Assembly (NCBI GenBank): GCA_017527065.1
Contig: JAFXQO010000047.1
Location: forward strand, 1-64,000
Direction: 5' to 3'
Source of the DNA: Clostridia bacterium
GTDB lineage: Bacteria; Bacillota; Clostridia; Christensenellales; Aristaeellaceae
Length of the DNA stretch: 64,000 bases
In this document: in pieces, positions 32,991-42,413 of the stretch
Numbering within the stretch: the first letter of the stretch is position 1
Layout: every line of letters begins with the position of its first letter
The notes under the pieces: model-generated
Seen by the model: only the letters and a program-made list of their open reading frames with translations
Told to the model about the DNA's origin: nothing
Database searches by the model: none
Translations under genes and position numbers: made by a program

Positions 32991-35900
32991 ATGCGACCGA
33001 CGACGTGGGAATATCAATCCTGGGACAGGCGCGAAGCGCCGCTGGACGACAGGGCCATGCAGCAGCACGTGCGCGCGCTGGCCGTTTCGATGAACGCGCC
33101 GCGCCGCGCGCCGCTATGCGTCTGTCCGGAGGAGGCGTTCCGCACCGCCCTGGAGACGGCCCGCGCCTTGGCCGGGGAAACCGAAACGCTGGCCGCGCCG
33201 CTCCAATGGCTCTGCGAAAATGGACGCCCGGCCGAGGCGCTCTTCGCCGCCCTCGCCCCGCGCCGCAGGGAAGCGCGGCGGTTTTCCCTGCCCGCGCTGC
33301 CGGACGGCAAGCCCCGCGTCCAGGCGGCGCTGGAGGAAACCGTGAAGCACGGCGACGCCCCGCTGACCGAAAAGCGCCTGACCGACTGCCTTTGCGCCTT
33401 CGACGAAGTGCGCGCGCTGGAAATGGCGGAGCTGTGGGCCGTGCCGGCGGCGCTGGCCTGCGCGCTGAAATGGGCCTTCGCGGCGGCGGCCAGGCGCGCG
33501 GCGGCGGCCCAGCGCGAGCGCATCGCGGCGGAAAAATGGGCGGCCTCCGGCGCGGTGATCGGGCCCGCGCGCCGCGGCGGGGCGTTTCTCGAGCATGCGC
33601 TTCAAAAGCTGCACGAGCGGGACGACGCCACCCGGCGGGCCGAACTCGAAAAATGGCTCGCCGACCACGACTGCCCCGCCGAACAGGTCATCGCGACGGA
33701 GCATGAAAGACAGGCGCTCGAACGGCTGCAGCTGGATCACATGCTGGCGGCGCTGCGCCTGCTGAACGGCCTCGACTGGAGCGCCTGCTTCGCGCGGGTC
33801 AGCCGCGTGGAGCGGACCCTCATGAAGGACCCGGCGGGCACCTATCCCCGCATGGAAAACGACTCGCGGGACCTGGCGCGCGGGCGCATCGCCGATCTGG
33901 CCGCCCGCTGCGACGTGGGCGAGGCCACCTTCGCCGCGGCCGCGCTGAGGGCCGCGGAAAGGAGCGAGGGCATCCGGCGCGAGGTATGCTGGTGGCTCAT
34001 GACAGACGAGGGGACCCGGGCGCTGCTGGATGGCATGGGCGTGAAGGCGCGGGGCGTTCCCAAAATACACCCCGATCCCGGCGCGCGGGCTTACCGCGCG
34101 GGCGCGCTGCTGCTCGCCGCCGCCGTCATGGGACCCCTCGCCGCACGCCACGGCTGGTTGGCGCTGGCCGCGCTGCCGGCGGCGCTGTGCGCGGCGGAAC
34201 AGGCGATGAACCGCGCGCTGGCCCGCGTGAAGCCCCGCCGCCTGCTCAAATTGGAACTCGATCCCCTGCCGGACGACTGCCGCACGGCGGTGGTCATGCC
34301 GGCGCTGCTGTCCTCGCCGGAGCAGGCGGCGGAGTTGGCCTTCCAGCTCGAAACGCTGGGCTGCCTCGAAAAGGACCCGGGCTTTACCTTCATCCTGCTG
34401 GGCGACCTGCCGGACGCGGATCAGGCCGTCATGCCGGAGGATGAAGCGATCCTTGCCGCCGCCCGGGAAGCAATCGACGGCGCGAACCGGCGCGCGGACC
34501 GGCCGGACAAATACATCCTGCTCACGCGAAAGCGCGAATACGCCCGGTGCATGCGCCGCTGCATCGCCCCCGAGCGCAAGCGCGGCGCGCTGAACGCCCT
34601 GGCCGCGCTTCTCACGGGCGGCGGAAATCCGTTCGACCAACCTGAAGCCGAAGCGCTGGCCGGGCGGGGCTTTGCCTTTTTCATTACGCTGGACGCCGGA
34701 ACGAAGATGCTCCCCGGTACGTCGGCGCGGCTGGTTGGCGCGCTTGCGCATCCGCTGAACCGGGCGCGCTACGCCATGCTCGCGCCCCGCATGACGCTGC
34801 CCGCCGAGGCGGTGACGAACCGCTTCGTGCGCCTGCTGGGCGGCGAGGGCGGGCTGGACGCCTACCCGACGGCGGTGTCGGATATATGGCAGGACCTGGC
34901 GGGCGAAGGCAATTTCGGCGGCAAGGGCATCGTGGATATAGCGGCGTTCCGCCGCGCCATGGAGGAGGCGCGCCTGCCGGAGGGACAGATCCTGAGCCAC
35001 GACCTGCTGGAAGGCCTGATCGCGAAGGCGGGCTTTATCGACGACGTGACGCTCTTCGAGGGGCATCCGCGCCGCGCTCAGGCGTGGTTTGCCCGGCTGC
35101 ACCGTTGGACGCGGGGCGACTGGCAGCTGGTCGGCTTCCTGTTCCGCGAAGGTTTCAGCGGGCTCGACCGCTGGAAAATAGGCGGCAACCTCTTCCGTTC
35201 CCTCGCGCCGGCGAGCGCTTTTCTGAGCCTGGCGCTGGGCTTTTTCACGGGCCGCGGCCTGCTGATCGCCGCAGGGCTCATCAGCGCCGCGCTGCCCCTG
35301 TTGCTGCGCCCGACGCTGAAAAAGGAAGATTGGGAACGGCTGCTCCTGCGCTTCTCGCTGCTGCCCCATGAGGCGTGGGTGACGGCCGACGCCGCCCTTC
35401 GCGCGCTGTTCCGCCTCCTCGTGACGAAGCGGCGCCTGCTGGAGTGGGTCACGGCGGACGACGCAGAGCGGCGCGGCGGCGCGCTCTCCCCCTGGCCGAG
35501 CCGCATGGGCGCGCTGATCCTGCTCGCCTCGATCCCCTTCCAGCCCACGCTCGTTCTCCCGGCGGCGCTGATCGCGGCCCTGTGGGCCAGCGCGCCGGCC
35601 CGCGTGAGAGAACTCGAAGCGCCGGAGGAAAAGGAGTCCTTCGACGAGGCGCAGCGCGCGCTGATGACCGGCCTGGCGAAGAGGACATGGCGGTTCTTCG
35701 CCGAGAACACGCTGCAAAGCGGCCTCACGCCGGACAACGTGCAGCTCGACCCGCCCCGGGGCGCGGCCCTGCGCACCTCCCCCACCAACATCGGCCTGTA
35801 CATGACCGGCTGCGCGGCCGCCTGCCTCCTGGGCCTGATCGACGCGGCGGAACGCGACGAGCGCCTGCGCCGCACGGCGGAAACGCTGGAACGGCTCGAA

Positions 35901-38900
35901 AAGTGGCGCGGACACCTGTACAACTGGTACGACATCGCCGCGGAGAGGCCGCTTTCGCCGCGCTATGTGTCCTCCGTCGACTCGGGCAACCTGGCCGCGT
36001 CGCTGCTGCTCTCAGCGCGGGTGACGGACGACCGCGCCCTTGGCGCGCGCCTGGAGGCGCTGGCCCGGGGCATGGATTTCACGGCGCTCTACGACGCGCG
36101 GCGCAAGCTCTTTCACGTCGGTATGGACATGGAAAACGGCCGCCTGAGCGAATCGCACTACGACCTGCTGGCCTCTGAATCGCGCATCCTGAGCTTCACG
36201 GCGATGGCGCTGGGGCAGGTTCCCTGCGCGCATTACGCCCGGCTGGGCCGCGCCTGCGCCCGCGTGGACGGCGGGGCGGCGCTCATCTCATGGAGCGGAA
36301 CGCTTTTTGAGTATCTTATGCCTTGCATCTTCCTGCCCTCATGGGAGGACACCCTCATCGGCCGGAGCAACCGGCGCGTCGTTTCGGCGCAGCAAGCGCG
36401 CGCCGGGGAGGGCTTTCCCTGGGGCGTGTCCGAATCGGGATACTATGCCTTCGATTTGCAGATGAACTATCAATACCGCGCCTTCGGCCTGAGCGAGGCG
36501 GCGCTTCGTGGGGAAAGGCAGGAATCCGTCGTGTCGCCTTACGCCTCGGCGCTGGCGCTGTCCGTCGACGGGCAGGCGGCCCTTGTGAACCTTCAGCGCA
36601 TGCTGGACATGGGCTGGGCGGACGAGCAGGGCTTTTTCGAGGCGGCCGATTTCGACCCCGCGCGCATTCCGGACGGCGCGCCCTACCGCCTGGTCAAGAG
36701 CCATATGGCGCATCACCAGGGCATGATCCTGGCCGCCCTCTGCAACGCCCTCACAGGCGACGCCCTCGTGAAGCTGTTCTGCTCGCGAACCGAAGCGGCG
36801 GCGCTGACGCTGCTCCTGCAGGAACGCGGCGAGCCGAAGGCGACGTTTGCGCCCCGGCGTGAGAGACGGGAAGCGCCCCGTCGCGCCCCGCAGCCCCAGG
36901 GCCGCGACGCGCGTTTGGCAGAATGCGACGCGCATCCCCTCTGCGGCGCGGGCATGCTGCTGGCCTGCGTCCCCCAGGGCGCGCTGTTTGCCCGCGGCAA
37001 GGACGGCATTCTCGTCAATCCCAGGCCGTGGCGCGCGGACGAGCCCTTCGACGGGCTCTCGGTTCATGTGCGGGCGGACGGGGAGGACATGGCGCTGACC
37101 GGCTGCGAGGCGCAAGCGGGCTGGACGCGCGCGGTGCGCTTCGAGCCCGGCAGGGCGGTCTACAGCCTGGAGAGCGGCCGCGCCGAGCTGCGCTGCATCC
37201 TGTGCGTTTCGCCGGAAGACGGCGCGATACTTCAGCGCGTGACACTGGAAAACAAATCGGACAGGCCGATCGACATGGCCGTGACGAGCTGCTTCCGCGT
37301 GGCGCTGGCCCGGGAAGCCGATTACGAGGCGCATCCGGCGTTTCATGAGCTGTTTATCGAGAGCGAATCGCCTGAGCCGGGCGCGCTGATCTTCCGGCGT
37401 CGGCCCCGGTCCCGGGGCGAACGATGGCCGGCGCTGATCCACATGCTGCAGGAGGCGCGGAACGCCGAGATCACCTGGGAAACCGACCTAAACGCGCTCA
37501 TCCCGCGGGGCCGGCGTTTGAATGAAGGCGGCGCTCTGGCGGACAGGCTGGCCTGCGGGCTGGGGCACGCGCTCCAGCCCTGCTCGGCGCTGCGCTGCGC
37601 CTTCCGCCTGAATCCGGGAGAAAAGCGGGAGGCCGGCTTTGCCATCGGCCTGGTCGACAGGGACGAACGCGCCTTCATGACGCGCCGCGCCGCCCTGTCC
37701 GGCGACCGCCGCGCGGAGGAGCTCGCGGAAACGCAATCCCGGGAACTTACACGCTATCTGGCCCTCGAGCCGGCCGAGGCGAGCCTGATCGACCGCGCCG
37801 CCGCGCTGCTTCTGCTGCCGCTCCCCGGCCCGGAGCGCGAGACGGCCGTCCCGCCAGATCGCGATTTGCCCGCCCGGCTCCTGTGGCCGCTGGGCGTTTC
37901 CGGCGAACGCGCGATGATGACCGTGCGCTGCCGCGGCGTCGAGGGCATGCCGCTCATCCGCGCGGCGGCCCGGGCGCATGAATACTACAGAAGCCGCGGC
38001 ATGCTCTGCGAGCTGCTTTTTATCAACGACAGCGCGGGCGGCTACGATCAGCCCCTGCGCGAGCGGCTCGCGTCGCTTTCGGGCGGCGAGGGCGTCCATG
38101 TCGTCGACGGCGAAACGCTGACAAAGGAGCAGCGCGCCCTGCTGCGGGCGGCGTCGGCCCTCTGGCTGGACAGCGCGGCGGGCGGCTTTCGCGCGCAGGT
38201 GAAGGCGATTCTGGCCTCGCGGCGAAGGGCGCGGCCCGCTCTTCCGCCCGTTAAGGCGGCGGCAAACCGCCGGGACACGACGCTCGCGGGCTTCAACGGC
38301 TGGGGCGGCTTCTCCGGAGACCGCTATGTCATTGAGTACACGGACACGCCCGCCCCATGGTGCAACATTCTCTGCAACCGGAACTTCGGCAGCATGGTCT
38401 CGGAGCGGGGCGACAGCTTCACCTGGCTTGGCAACAGCCGCAGCGGGCGGCTCACGCCCTTCGACAACGACCCGCACGGCGGCAGCCGGGGCGAGCGGCT
38501 TCGCGTTACCTGCGCGGGCGAGGCGCGCGACGTCGAAGGCGCGGCTTCCCGCGCGACGCACGCTCAGGGCGAGAGCGTCTATGAAGGAACGCTGGAATCA
38601 CTGGCGTGGACCAGCCATGTGTTCGTCGACTGCGAGCTGCCGGTGAAATGCCATTGCCTGACGTTGAAAAACGAGGGCGGCGCGGCCCTGAATGTGCGGC
38701 TGGACGCGGAAATCGAATGGATCATGGGCGTGAGCCGGCGCGACGCGCGCTTTGCGCGCACCTGCGCCCGGGGCGGCCTTCTGTTCGCGCGCGGCCAGAT
38801 CGGCGGCGCGGCGTTCATGGCGCTGACCGGCGCGGAGGCGCGGGCGCATGAAGGCGGCCTGACAGGACAGATCGCGCTGGAAGCGGGCGAAAAAAGGACG

Positions 38901-40496
38901 GTCGGCCTGCTGCTCGGCTGCGGCGACACGCCCGAAGAAATCGAAGCCCTCGTATCGGGCTGGCAGGGAGAAGCGCGGCTCCGGCGCACCTTGGAATACT
39001 GGCGTGAGCGCCTCTCCCGGGCCGAGATCCTCACGCCTGACGCGCTTCTCAACGCGCAGCTGAACCGCTTCCTGCCATACCAGGTTATCTGCGCGCGGCT
39101 GTACGGCCGGGCCGGCTGGTATCAGCCCGGCGGAGCCTACGGCTTTCGCGACCAGCTGCAGGACACCTTAAGCCTGCTCTTCACCGCGCCGGAGGAAGCG
39201 AGGGAGCACATTTTGCGCTGCGCGGCGCACCAGTTCGAGAGCGGCGACGTGCAGCACTGGTGGCACGGCGAACGCACGGGCGTGCGCACGCGCATATCGG
39301 ACGACATGCTCTTCCTGCCCTATGTGACGGGCTGCTATGTCGCCGAGACGGGCGACGGGGAGATTCTGAATGAAAACGTTCCCTTCCTGAAGGACGTCGC
39401 CATTCCCGACGGGCGCGGCGACTGGTACGGCGAGGCCGAGGTGAGCGAATCCCGCGCGACGCTGCGCGAGCACTGCCTGCGCGCCATCGACCGGGCCAGC
39501 CGCGCCGGCGCGCACGGCCTGCTGCTGATGGGCGCGGGCGATTGGAACGACGGCATGAACCGCGTCGGCGCGCGGGGCCGCGGCGAGAGCGTATGGCTGA
39601 CGGAGTTCATGATCGCGACGATTCGCCGGTACAGTCCCTGCTGCTCCGAAGAGGAAAGCGCGCGGCTGCGGGCGCTGGCCGGCGGGCTTGCTGAAGCGCT
39701 GGAGCGCGAAGCCTGGGACGGCCGGTGGTATCTGCGCGCCTTCGACGACGAGGGCGCGCCCCTCGGCGGCCATGAAAACGCAGAATGTCGGATCGACTCG
39801 CTGCCCCAGAGCTGGGCGGTTCTGGCGGGGCTGGACGGCGCGCGCTGCGAGCAGGCCATGGACGCCGTGGGCGAGCAGCTGACGGACCGCGAGCACGGCC
39901 TGATCCGCCTGCTGACGCCGCCCTTCGACGGCGAACGCGACGCGGGCTACATCGGCGGCTATCCGCCGGGCATCCGGGAGAACGGCGGCCAGTACACCCA
40001 CGCGGCCTGCTGGGTCGTTCTCGCCCTGGCGGCGCTGGGCCGCGCCGACGAAGCCTGGGAGACGTTTCAAACGCTGCTGCTCGCCTCCCACGGCGATACG
40101 CGGGAGAAGGAGAAAGTCTATTGCGTGGAGCCCTATGTCATGGCGGGCGACATATACGACGGCGCCCACGCCGGGCGCGGGGGCTGGACATGGTACACCG
40201 GCGCGGCGGGCTGGATGCTCCGGGCCGCGTGGACGGGGCTGTTGGGCGTCGAGAAGCGCGGCGATACGGTGCGCATGAACGCGCTGCTGCCGAAGGGCTG
40301 GCGCGAGGTATCCGCCATGCTGCGCGTGGGCGGGGCGCGGTATACGCTCACGTCCTCCCGGGACTGCGCAATGGCCTGCCTGGACGGCATGCCCTGCCCG
40401 GACGGCGTCGTCCGCCTGGTCGACGACGGCAGGGCGCACCGCGCGCTCTTTCCGGCGCGCGGCGCGCAGCGCGATGAAAACGGCGCGGAAGGTTGA
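32991..40496 (+). CDS. Giant cyclic beta-glucan synthase-like protein (GT84/GH94 architecture)
   Basis: The 2,501-residue protein has the layout of NdvB/ChvB cyclic beta-1,2-glucan synthases. Order: N-terminal domain (1-365); membrane helices (~371-400, 744-775, 839-868); a GT84-type glycosyltransferase region (~420-740) with RLHRWTRGDWQLVGFL; a glucoamylase-like domain (~885-1290) with SPTNIGLYMTG; a first GH94-type beta-sandwich; and a C-terminal second sandwich and (alpha/alpha)6 barrel with QPGGAYGFRDQLQDTLSL and the GDWNDG acid loop (from residue 2184). The usual LDADT of the transferase reads LDAGT here (Asp568-Ala-Gly570), so the DXD motif is altered. The start at 32991 follows AAGGAG; an in-frame GTG seven codons earlier precedes that site. 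Product and linkage are inferred from architecture. Confidence 0.88.
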   Translation: MRPTTWEYQSWDRREAPLDDRAMQQHVRALAVSMNAPRRAPLCVCPEEAFRTALETARALAGETETLAAPLQWLCENGRPAEALFAALAPRRREARRFSLPALPDGKPRVQAALEETVKHGDAPLTEKRLTDCLCAFDEVRALEMAELWAVPAALACALKWAFAAAARRAAAAQRERIAAEKWAASGAVIGPARRGGAFLEHALQKLHERDDATRRAELEKWLADHDCPAEQVIATEHERQALERLQLDHMLAALRLLNGLDWSACFARVSRVERTLMKDPAGTYPRMENDSRDLARGRIADLAARCDVGEATFAAAALRAAERSEGIRREVCWWLMTDEGTRALLDGMGVKARGVPKIHPDPGARAYRAGALLLAAAVMGPLAARHGWLALAALPAALCAAEQAMNRALARVKPRRLLKLELDPLPDDCRTAVVMPALLSSPEQAAELAFQLETLGCLEKDPGFTFILLGDLPDADQAVMPEDEAILAAAREAIDGANRRADRPDKYILLTRKREYARCMRRCIAPERKRGALNALAALLTGGGNPFDQPEAEALAGRGFAFFITLDAGTKMLPGTSARLVGALAHPLNRARYAMLAPRMTLPAEAVTNRFVRLLGGEGGLDAYPTAVSDIWQDLAGEGNFGGKGIVDIAAFRRAMEEARLPEGQILSHDLLEGLIAKAGFIDDVTLFEGHPRRAQAWFARLHRWTRGDWQLVGFLFREGFSGLDRWKIGGNLFRSLAPASAFLSLALGFFTGRGLLIAAGLISAALPLLLRPTLKKEDWERLLLRFSLLPHEAWVTADAALRALFRLLVTKRRLLEWVTADDAERRGGALSPWPSRMGALILLASIPFQPTLVLPAALIAALWASAPARVRELEAPEEKESFDEAQRALMTGLAKRTWRFFAENTLQSGLTPDNVQLDPPRGAALRTSPTNIGLYMTGCAAACLLGLIDAAERDERLRRTAETLERLEKWRGHLYNWYDIAAERPLSPRYVSSVDSGNLAASLLLSARVTDDRALGARLEALARGMDFTALYDARRKLFHVGMDMENGRLSESHYDLLASESRILSFTAMALGQVPCAHYARLGRACARVDGGAALISWSGTLFEYLMPCIFLPSWEDTLIGRSNRRVVSAQQARAGEGFPWGVSESGYYAFDLQMNYQYRAFGLSEAALRGERQESVVSPYASALALSVDGQAALVNLQRMLDMGWADEQGFFEAADFDPARIPDGAPYRLVKSHMAHHQGMILAALCNALTGDALVKLFCSRTEAAALTLLLQERGEPKATFAPRRERREAPRRAPQPQGRDARLAECDAHPLCGAGMLLACVPQGALFARGKDGILVNPRPWRADEPFDGLSVHVRADGEDMALTGCEAQAGWTRAVRFEPGRAVYSLESGRAELRCILCVSPEDGAILQRVTLENKSDRPIDMAVTSCFRVALAREADYEAHPAFHELFIESESPEPGALIFRRRPRSRGERWPALIHMLQEARNAEITWETDLNALIPRGRRLNEGGALADRLACGLGHALQPCSALRCAFRLNPGEKREAGFAIGLVDRDERAFMTRRAALSGDRRAEELAETQSRELTRYLALEPAEASLIDRAAALLLLPLPGPERETAVPPDRDLPARLLWPLGVSGERAMMTVRCRGVEGMPLIRAAARAHEYYRSRGMLCELLFINDSAGGYDQPLRERLASLSGGEGVHVVDGETLTKEQRALLRAASALWLDSAAGGFRAQVKAILASRRRARPALPPVKAAANRRDTTLAGFNGWGGFSGDRYVIEYTDTPAPWCNILCNRNFGSMVSERGDSFTWLGNSRSGRLTPFDNDPHGGSRGERLRVTCAGEARDVEGAASRATHAQGESVYEGTLESLAWTSHVFVDCELPVKCHCLTLKNEGGAALNVRLDAEIEWIMGVSRRDARFARTCARGGLLFARGQIGGAAFMALTGAEARAHEGGLTGQIALEAGEKRTVGLLLGCGDTPEEIEALVSGWQGEARLRRTLEYWRERLSRAEILTPDALLNAQLNRFLPYQVICARLYGRAGWYQPGGAYGFRDQLQDTLSLLFTAPEEAREHILRCAAHQFESGDVQHWWHGERTGVRTRISDDMLFLPYVTGCYVAETGDGEILNENVPFLKDVAIPDGRGDWYGEAEVSESRATLREHCLRAIDRASRAGAHGLLLMGAGDWNDGMNRVGARGRGESVWLTEFMIATIRRYSPCCSEEESARLRALAGGLAEALEREAWDGRWYLRAFDDEGAPLGGHENAECRIDSLPQSWAVLAGLDGARCEQAMDAVGEQLTDREHGLIRLLTPPFDGERDAGYIGGYPPGIRENGGQYTHAACWVVLALAALGRADEAWETFQTLLLASHGDTREKEKVYCVEPYVMAGDIYDGAHAGRGGWTWYTGAAGWMLRAAWTGLLGVEKRGDTVRMNALLPKGWREVSAMLRVGGARYTLTSSRDCAMACLDGMPCPDGVVRLVDDGRAHRALFPARGAQRDENGAEG

Positions 40497-40521
40497 AAAA
40501 AGGGGGAAAAGCGTATATAAT
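40493..40521 (+). promoter_or_regulatory. Promoter of murQ-murB-whiA
   Basis: TTGAAA, 17 bp, perfect TATAAT; the -35 overlaps the stop codon of the giant glucan synthase gene, so the cell-wall genes have their own start. Confidence 0.8.
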
Positions 40522-40573
40522 AGAGCATCATGGAAGACAAGCGCCGGTATCGGGCAAAAGGAGAGGACGCAGG

Positions 40574-41488
40574 ATGGATACGAAGGCTTTGCTGGCTTCG
40601 CTGGGAACGGAACAGGTCAACAGCCGCAGCGAACGGCTCGATCAGATGAACTCACTGGAAATCGCCACGCTGATGAACGACGTGACGGCCGACGTGACCG
40701 CGGGCATCAATCAGGCCCTGCCGCAGATCGCACAGGCCATCGACGGCATCGTGGCCCGGCTGAGGGCGGGCGGCCGGCTCATCTACATGGGCGCGGGCAC
40801 CAGCGGCCGGCTGGGCGTGCTGGACGCTTCCGAGTGCCCGCCCACCTTCGGCGTGTCGCCGGAGCTGGTGCAGGGCATCATCGCGGGCGGCGACAGGGCG
40901 CTGCGCACCGCGGTCGAAGGCGCGGAGGACAGCGAGACGCTGCCCGTCGAGGATCTGAAAGCGCGATCTCTCTGCGAAAAGGACGCCGTGGTGGCCATCT
41001 CCGCCAGCGGCTACGCGCCCTACTGCGTCGCCGCGCTGAAATACGCCCGCTCCGTGGGCGCGCTGGCCATTTCATTGAGCTGCAATACCGGCGCGCGCAC
41101 CTCCCGGGAAGCGGACATCGCCATCGAAGCGCCCACAGGCGGCGAAGTGCTCTCCGGCTCCACGCGCCTCAAGGCCGGCACAGCCACCAAGCTGATCCTG
41201 AACATGCTCTCCACCGGCTCGATGGTTCAGCTGGGCAAGTGCTACAAAAACCTCATGGTGGACGTGAAGGCCACAAACGTCAAGCTGCGCGACCGTTCGA
41301 TCCGCATCACCATGAACGCCACGGGTCTCGACCGCGACGCGGCGGAGGCGCTGTACGAGCGCTCCGGCGGCATCAAACAGGCCATCGTGATGCACGAAAC
41401 CGGCGCGGCGCGCGAACAGGCCGAAGACGCGCTGAAGGCCTGCGGCGGCTCCGTGCGCGGTGCCATCGCGGCCATCAGACGGGGATGA
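40574..41488 (+). CDS. murQ: N-acetylmuramic acid 6-phosphate etherase
   Basis: Cleaves the lactyl ether of MurNAc-6-phosphate to give GlcNAc-6-phosphate in wall recycling. The 304-residue SIS-domain protein has the hallmark GAGTSGRLGVLDASECPPT and AISASGYAPYCVAAL, followed by SGSTRLKAGTATKLILNMLSTG. The start at 40574 (MDTKALLASLG) follows an AAGGAGAGG ribosome-binding site; upstream extension of the frame would begin inside the promoter. It is followed after 16 bp by murB. Confidence 0.96.
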   Translation: MDTKALLASLGTEQVNSRSERLDQMNSLEIATLMNDVTADVTAGINQALPQIAQAIDGIVARLRAGGRLIYMGAGTSGRLGVLDASECPPTFGVSPELVQGIIAGGDRALRTAVEGAEDSETLPVEDLKARSLCEKDAVVAISASGYAPYCVAALKYARSVGALAISLSCNTGARTSREADIAIEAPTGGEVLSGSTRLKAGTATKLILNMLSTGSMVQLGKCYKNLMVDVKATNVKLRDRSIRITMNATGLDRDAAEALYERSGGIKQAIVMHETGAAREQAEDALKACGGSVRGAIAAIRRG

Positions 41489-41504
41489 ATGGGGAGAAAA
41501 GAGC

Positions 41505-42410
41505 ATGCGAGAACTGACTGAGCGGCTGCTGGCCTTCGCGGAGGAAAGCCGCGTACTCGAAGACGAGCCCATGAGCCGCCATACCACCTTCCGCGTGGGC
41601 GGCCCGGCCGACGCGCTGTTCCTGCCCGCGAACGGCGATGAGATCGTGCGGGCCATGCGCGAGGCGCGCGATCTGGGCCAGGACTGCTTCGTGATGGGCA
41701 ACGGCTCGAACCTGCTGGTCAGGGACGGCGGCATACGCGGCCTGGTGATCGTGATCGGCGAGCCCATGAGCGGCGTCCGCGTGGAGGGGAATATCCTTCG
41801 GGCGCAGGCCGGCGCGCCGCTGACCCGCGCGGCGCGGGAGGCGGCGTCGGCGTCGCTCAAGGGCCTGGCCTTCGCTTCAGGCATTCCGGGCAGCGTGGGC
41901 GGCGCTGTAGCCATGAACGCCGGCGCCTACGGCGGCGAGATCAAAGACGCGCTCGCCCGCGCGCTGGTGCTGGAGGGCGAAAAGCCCGTGTGGAAGACGC
42001 CGGAGGAACTGCGCATGACCTATCGCGATTCGGACGCGCTGCGGCGCGGGCTGATCGTGCTGGAGGCGGAATTCCGCCTGACGCCCGGCGACAGGGAGGC
42101 CATCCTGGCTGAAATGAACGAGCTGGCGCGCCGCCGCCGGGAGAAACAGCCCCTCGCCCTGCCCAGCGCGGGCTCCACGTTCAAGCGGCCCGAGGGACAC
42201 TTCGCGGGGGCGCTGATCGAGGCGGCTGGGCTCAAAGGGCTGCGCGTGGGCGGCGCGCAGGTGAGCGAACTGCACGCCGGATTCATCGTGAACACGGGCG
42301 GCGCGACGGCGCGCGACGTGCAGGATCTGATCGCGCTCGTTCAGGCGCGCGTGCTGGCCGCCTCGGGCGTAGCGCTGGAGCCGGAGGTCCGCATCATAGG
42401 CGAGGAGTAG
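41505..42410 (+). CDS. murB: UDP-N-acetylenolpyruvoylglucosamine reductase
   Basis: FAD enzyme that makes UDP-MurNAc, the second committed step of peptidoglycan synthesis. The 301-residue product shows the FAD-binding GNGSNLLVRDGGIRG, GIPGSVGGAVAMNAGAYGGE, YRDS and PSAGSTFKRPEGHFAG (catalytic Ser in the AGS turn), ending EPEVRIIGEE; it belongs to the short type II group. The ATG at 41505 follows GGGGAG. It sits between murQ and whiA with tiny gaps. Confidence 0.96.
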   Translation: MRELTERLLAFAEESRVLEDEPMSRHTTFRVGGPADALFLPANGDEIVRAMREARDLGQDCFVMGNGSNLLVRDGGIRGLVIVIGEPMSGVRVEGNILRAQAGAPLTRAAREAASASLKGLAFASGIPGSVGGAVAMNAGAYGGEIKDALARALVLEGEKPVWKTPEELRMTYRDSDALRRGLIVLEAEFRLTPGDREAILAEMNELARRRREKQPLALPSAGSTFKRPEGHFAGALIEAAGLKGLRVGGAQVSELHAGFIVNTGGATARDVQDLIALVQARVLAASGVALEPEVRIIGEE

Positions 42411-42413
42411 ACG

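Noticed and set aside
33114..35915. A 933-codon minus-strand open frame opposite the giant glucan synthase
   Set aside because: Antisense shadow; the plus frame carries the GT84 and GH94 motifs continuously.
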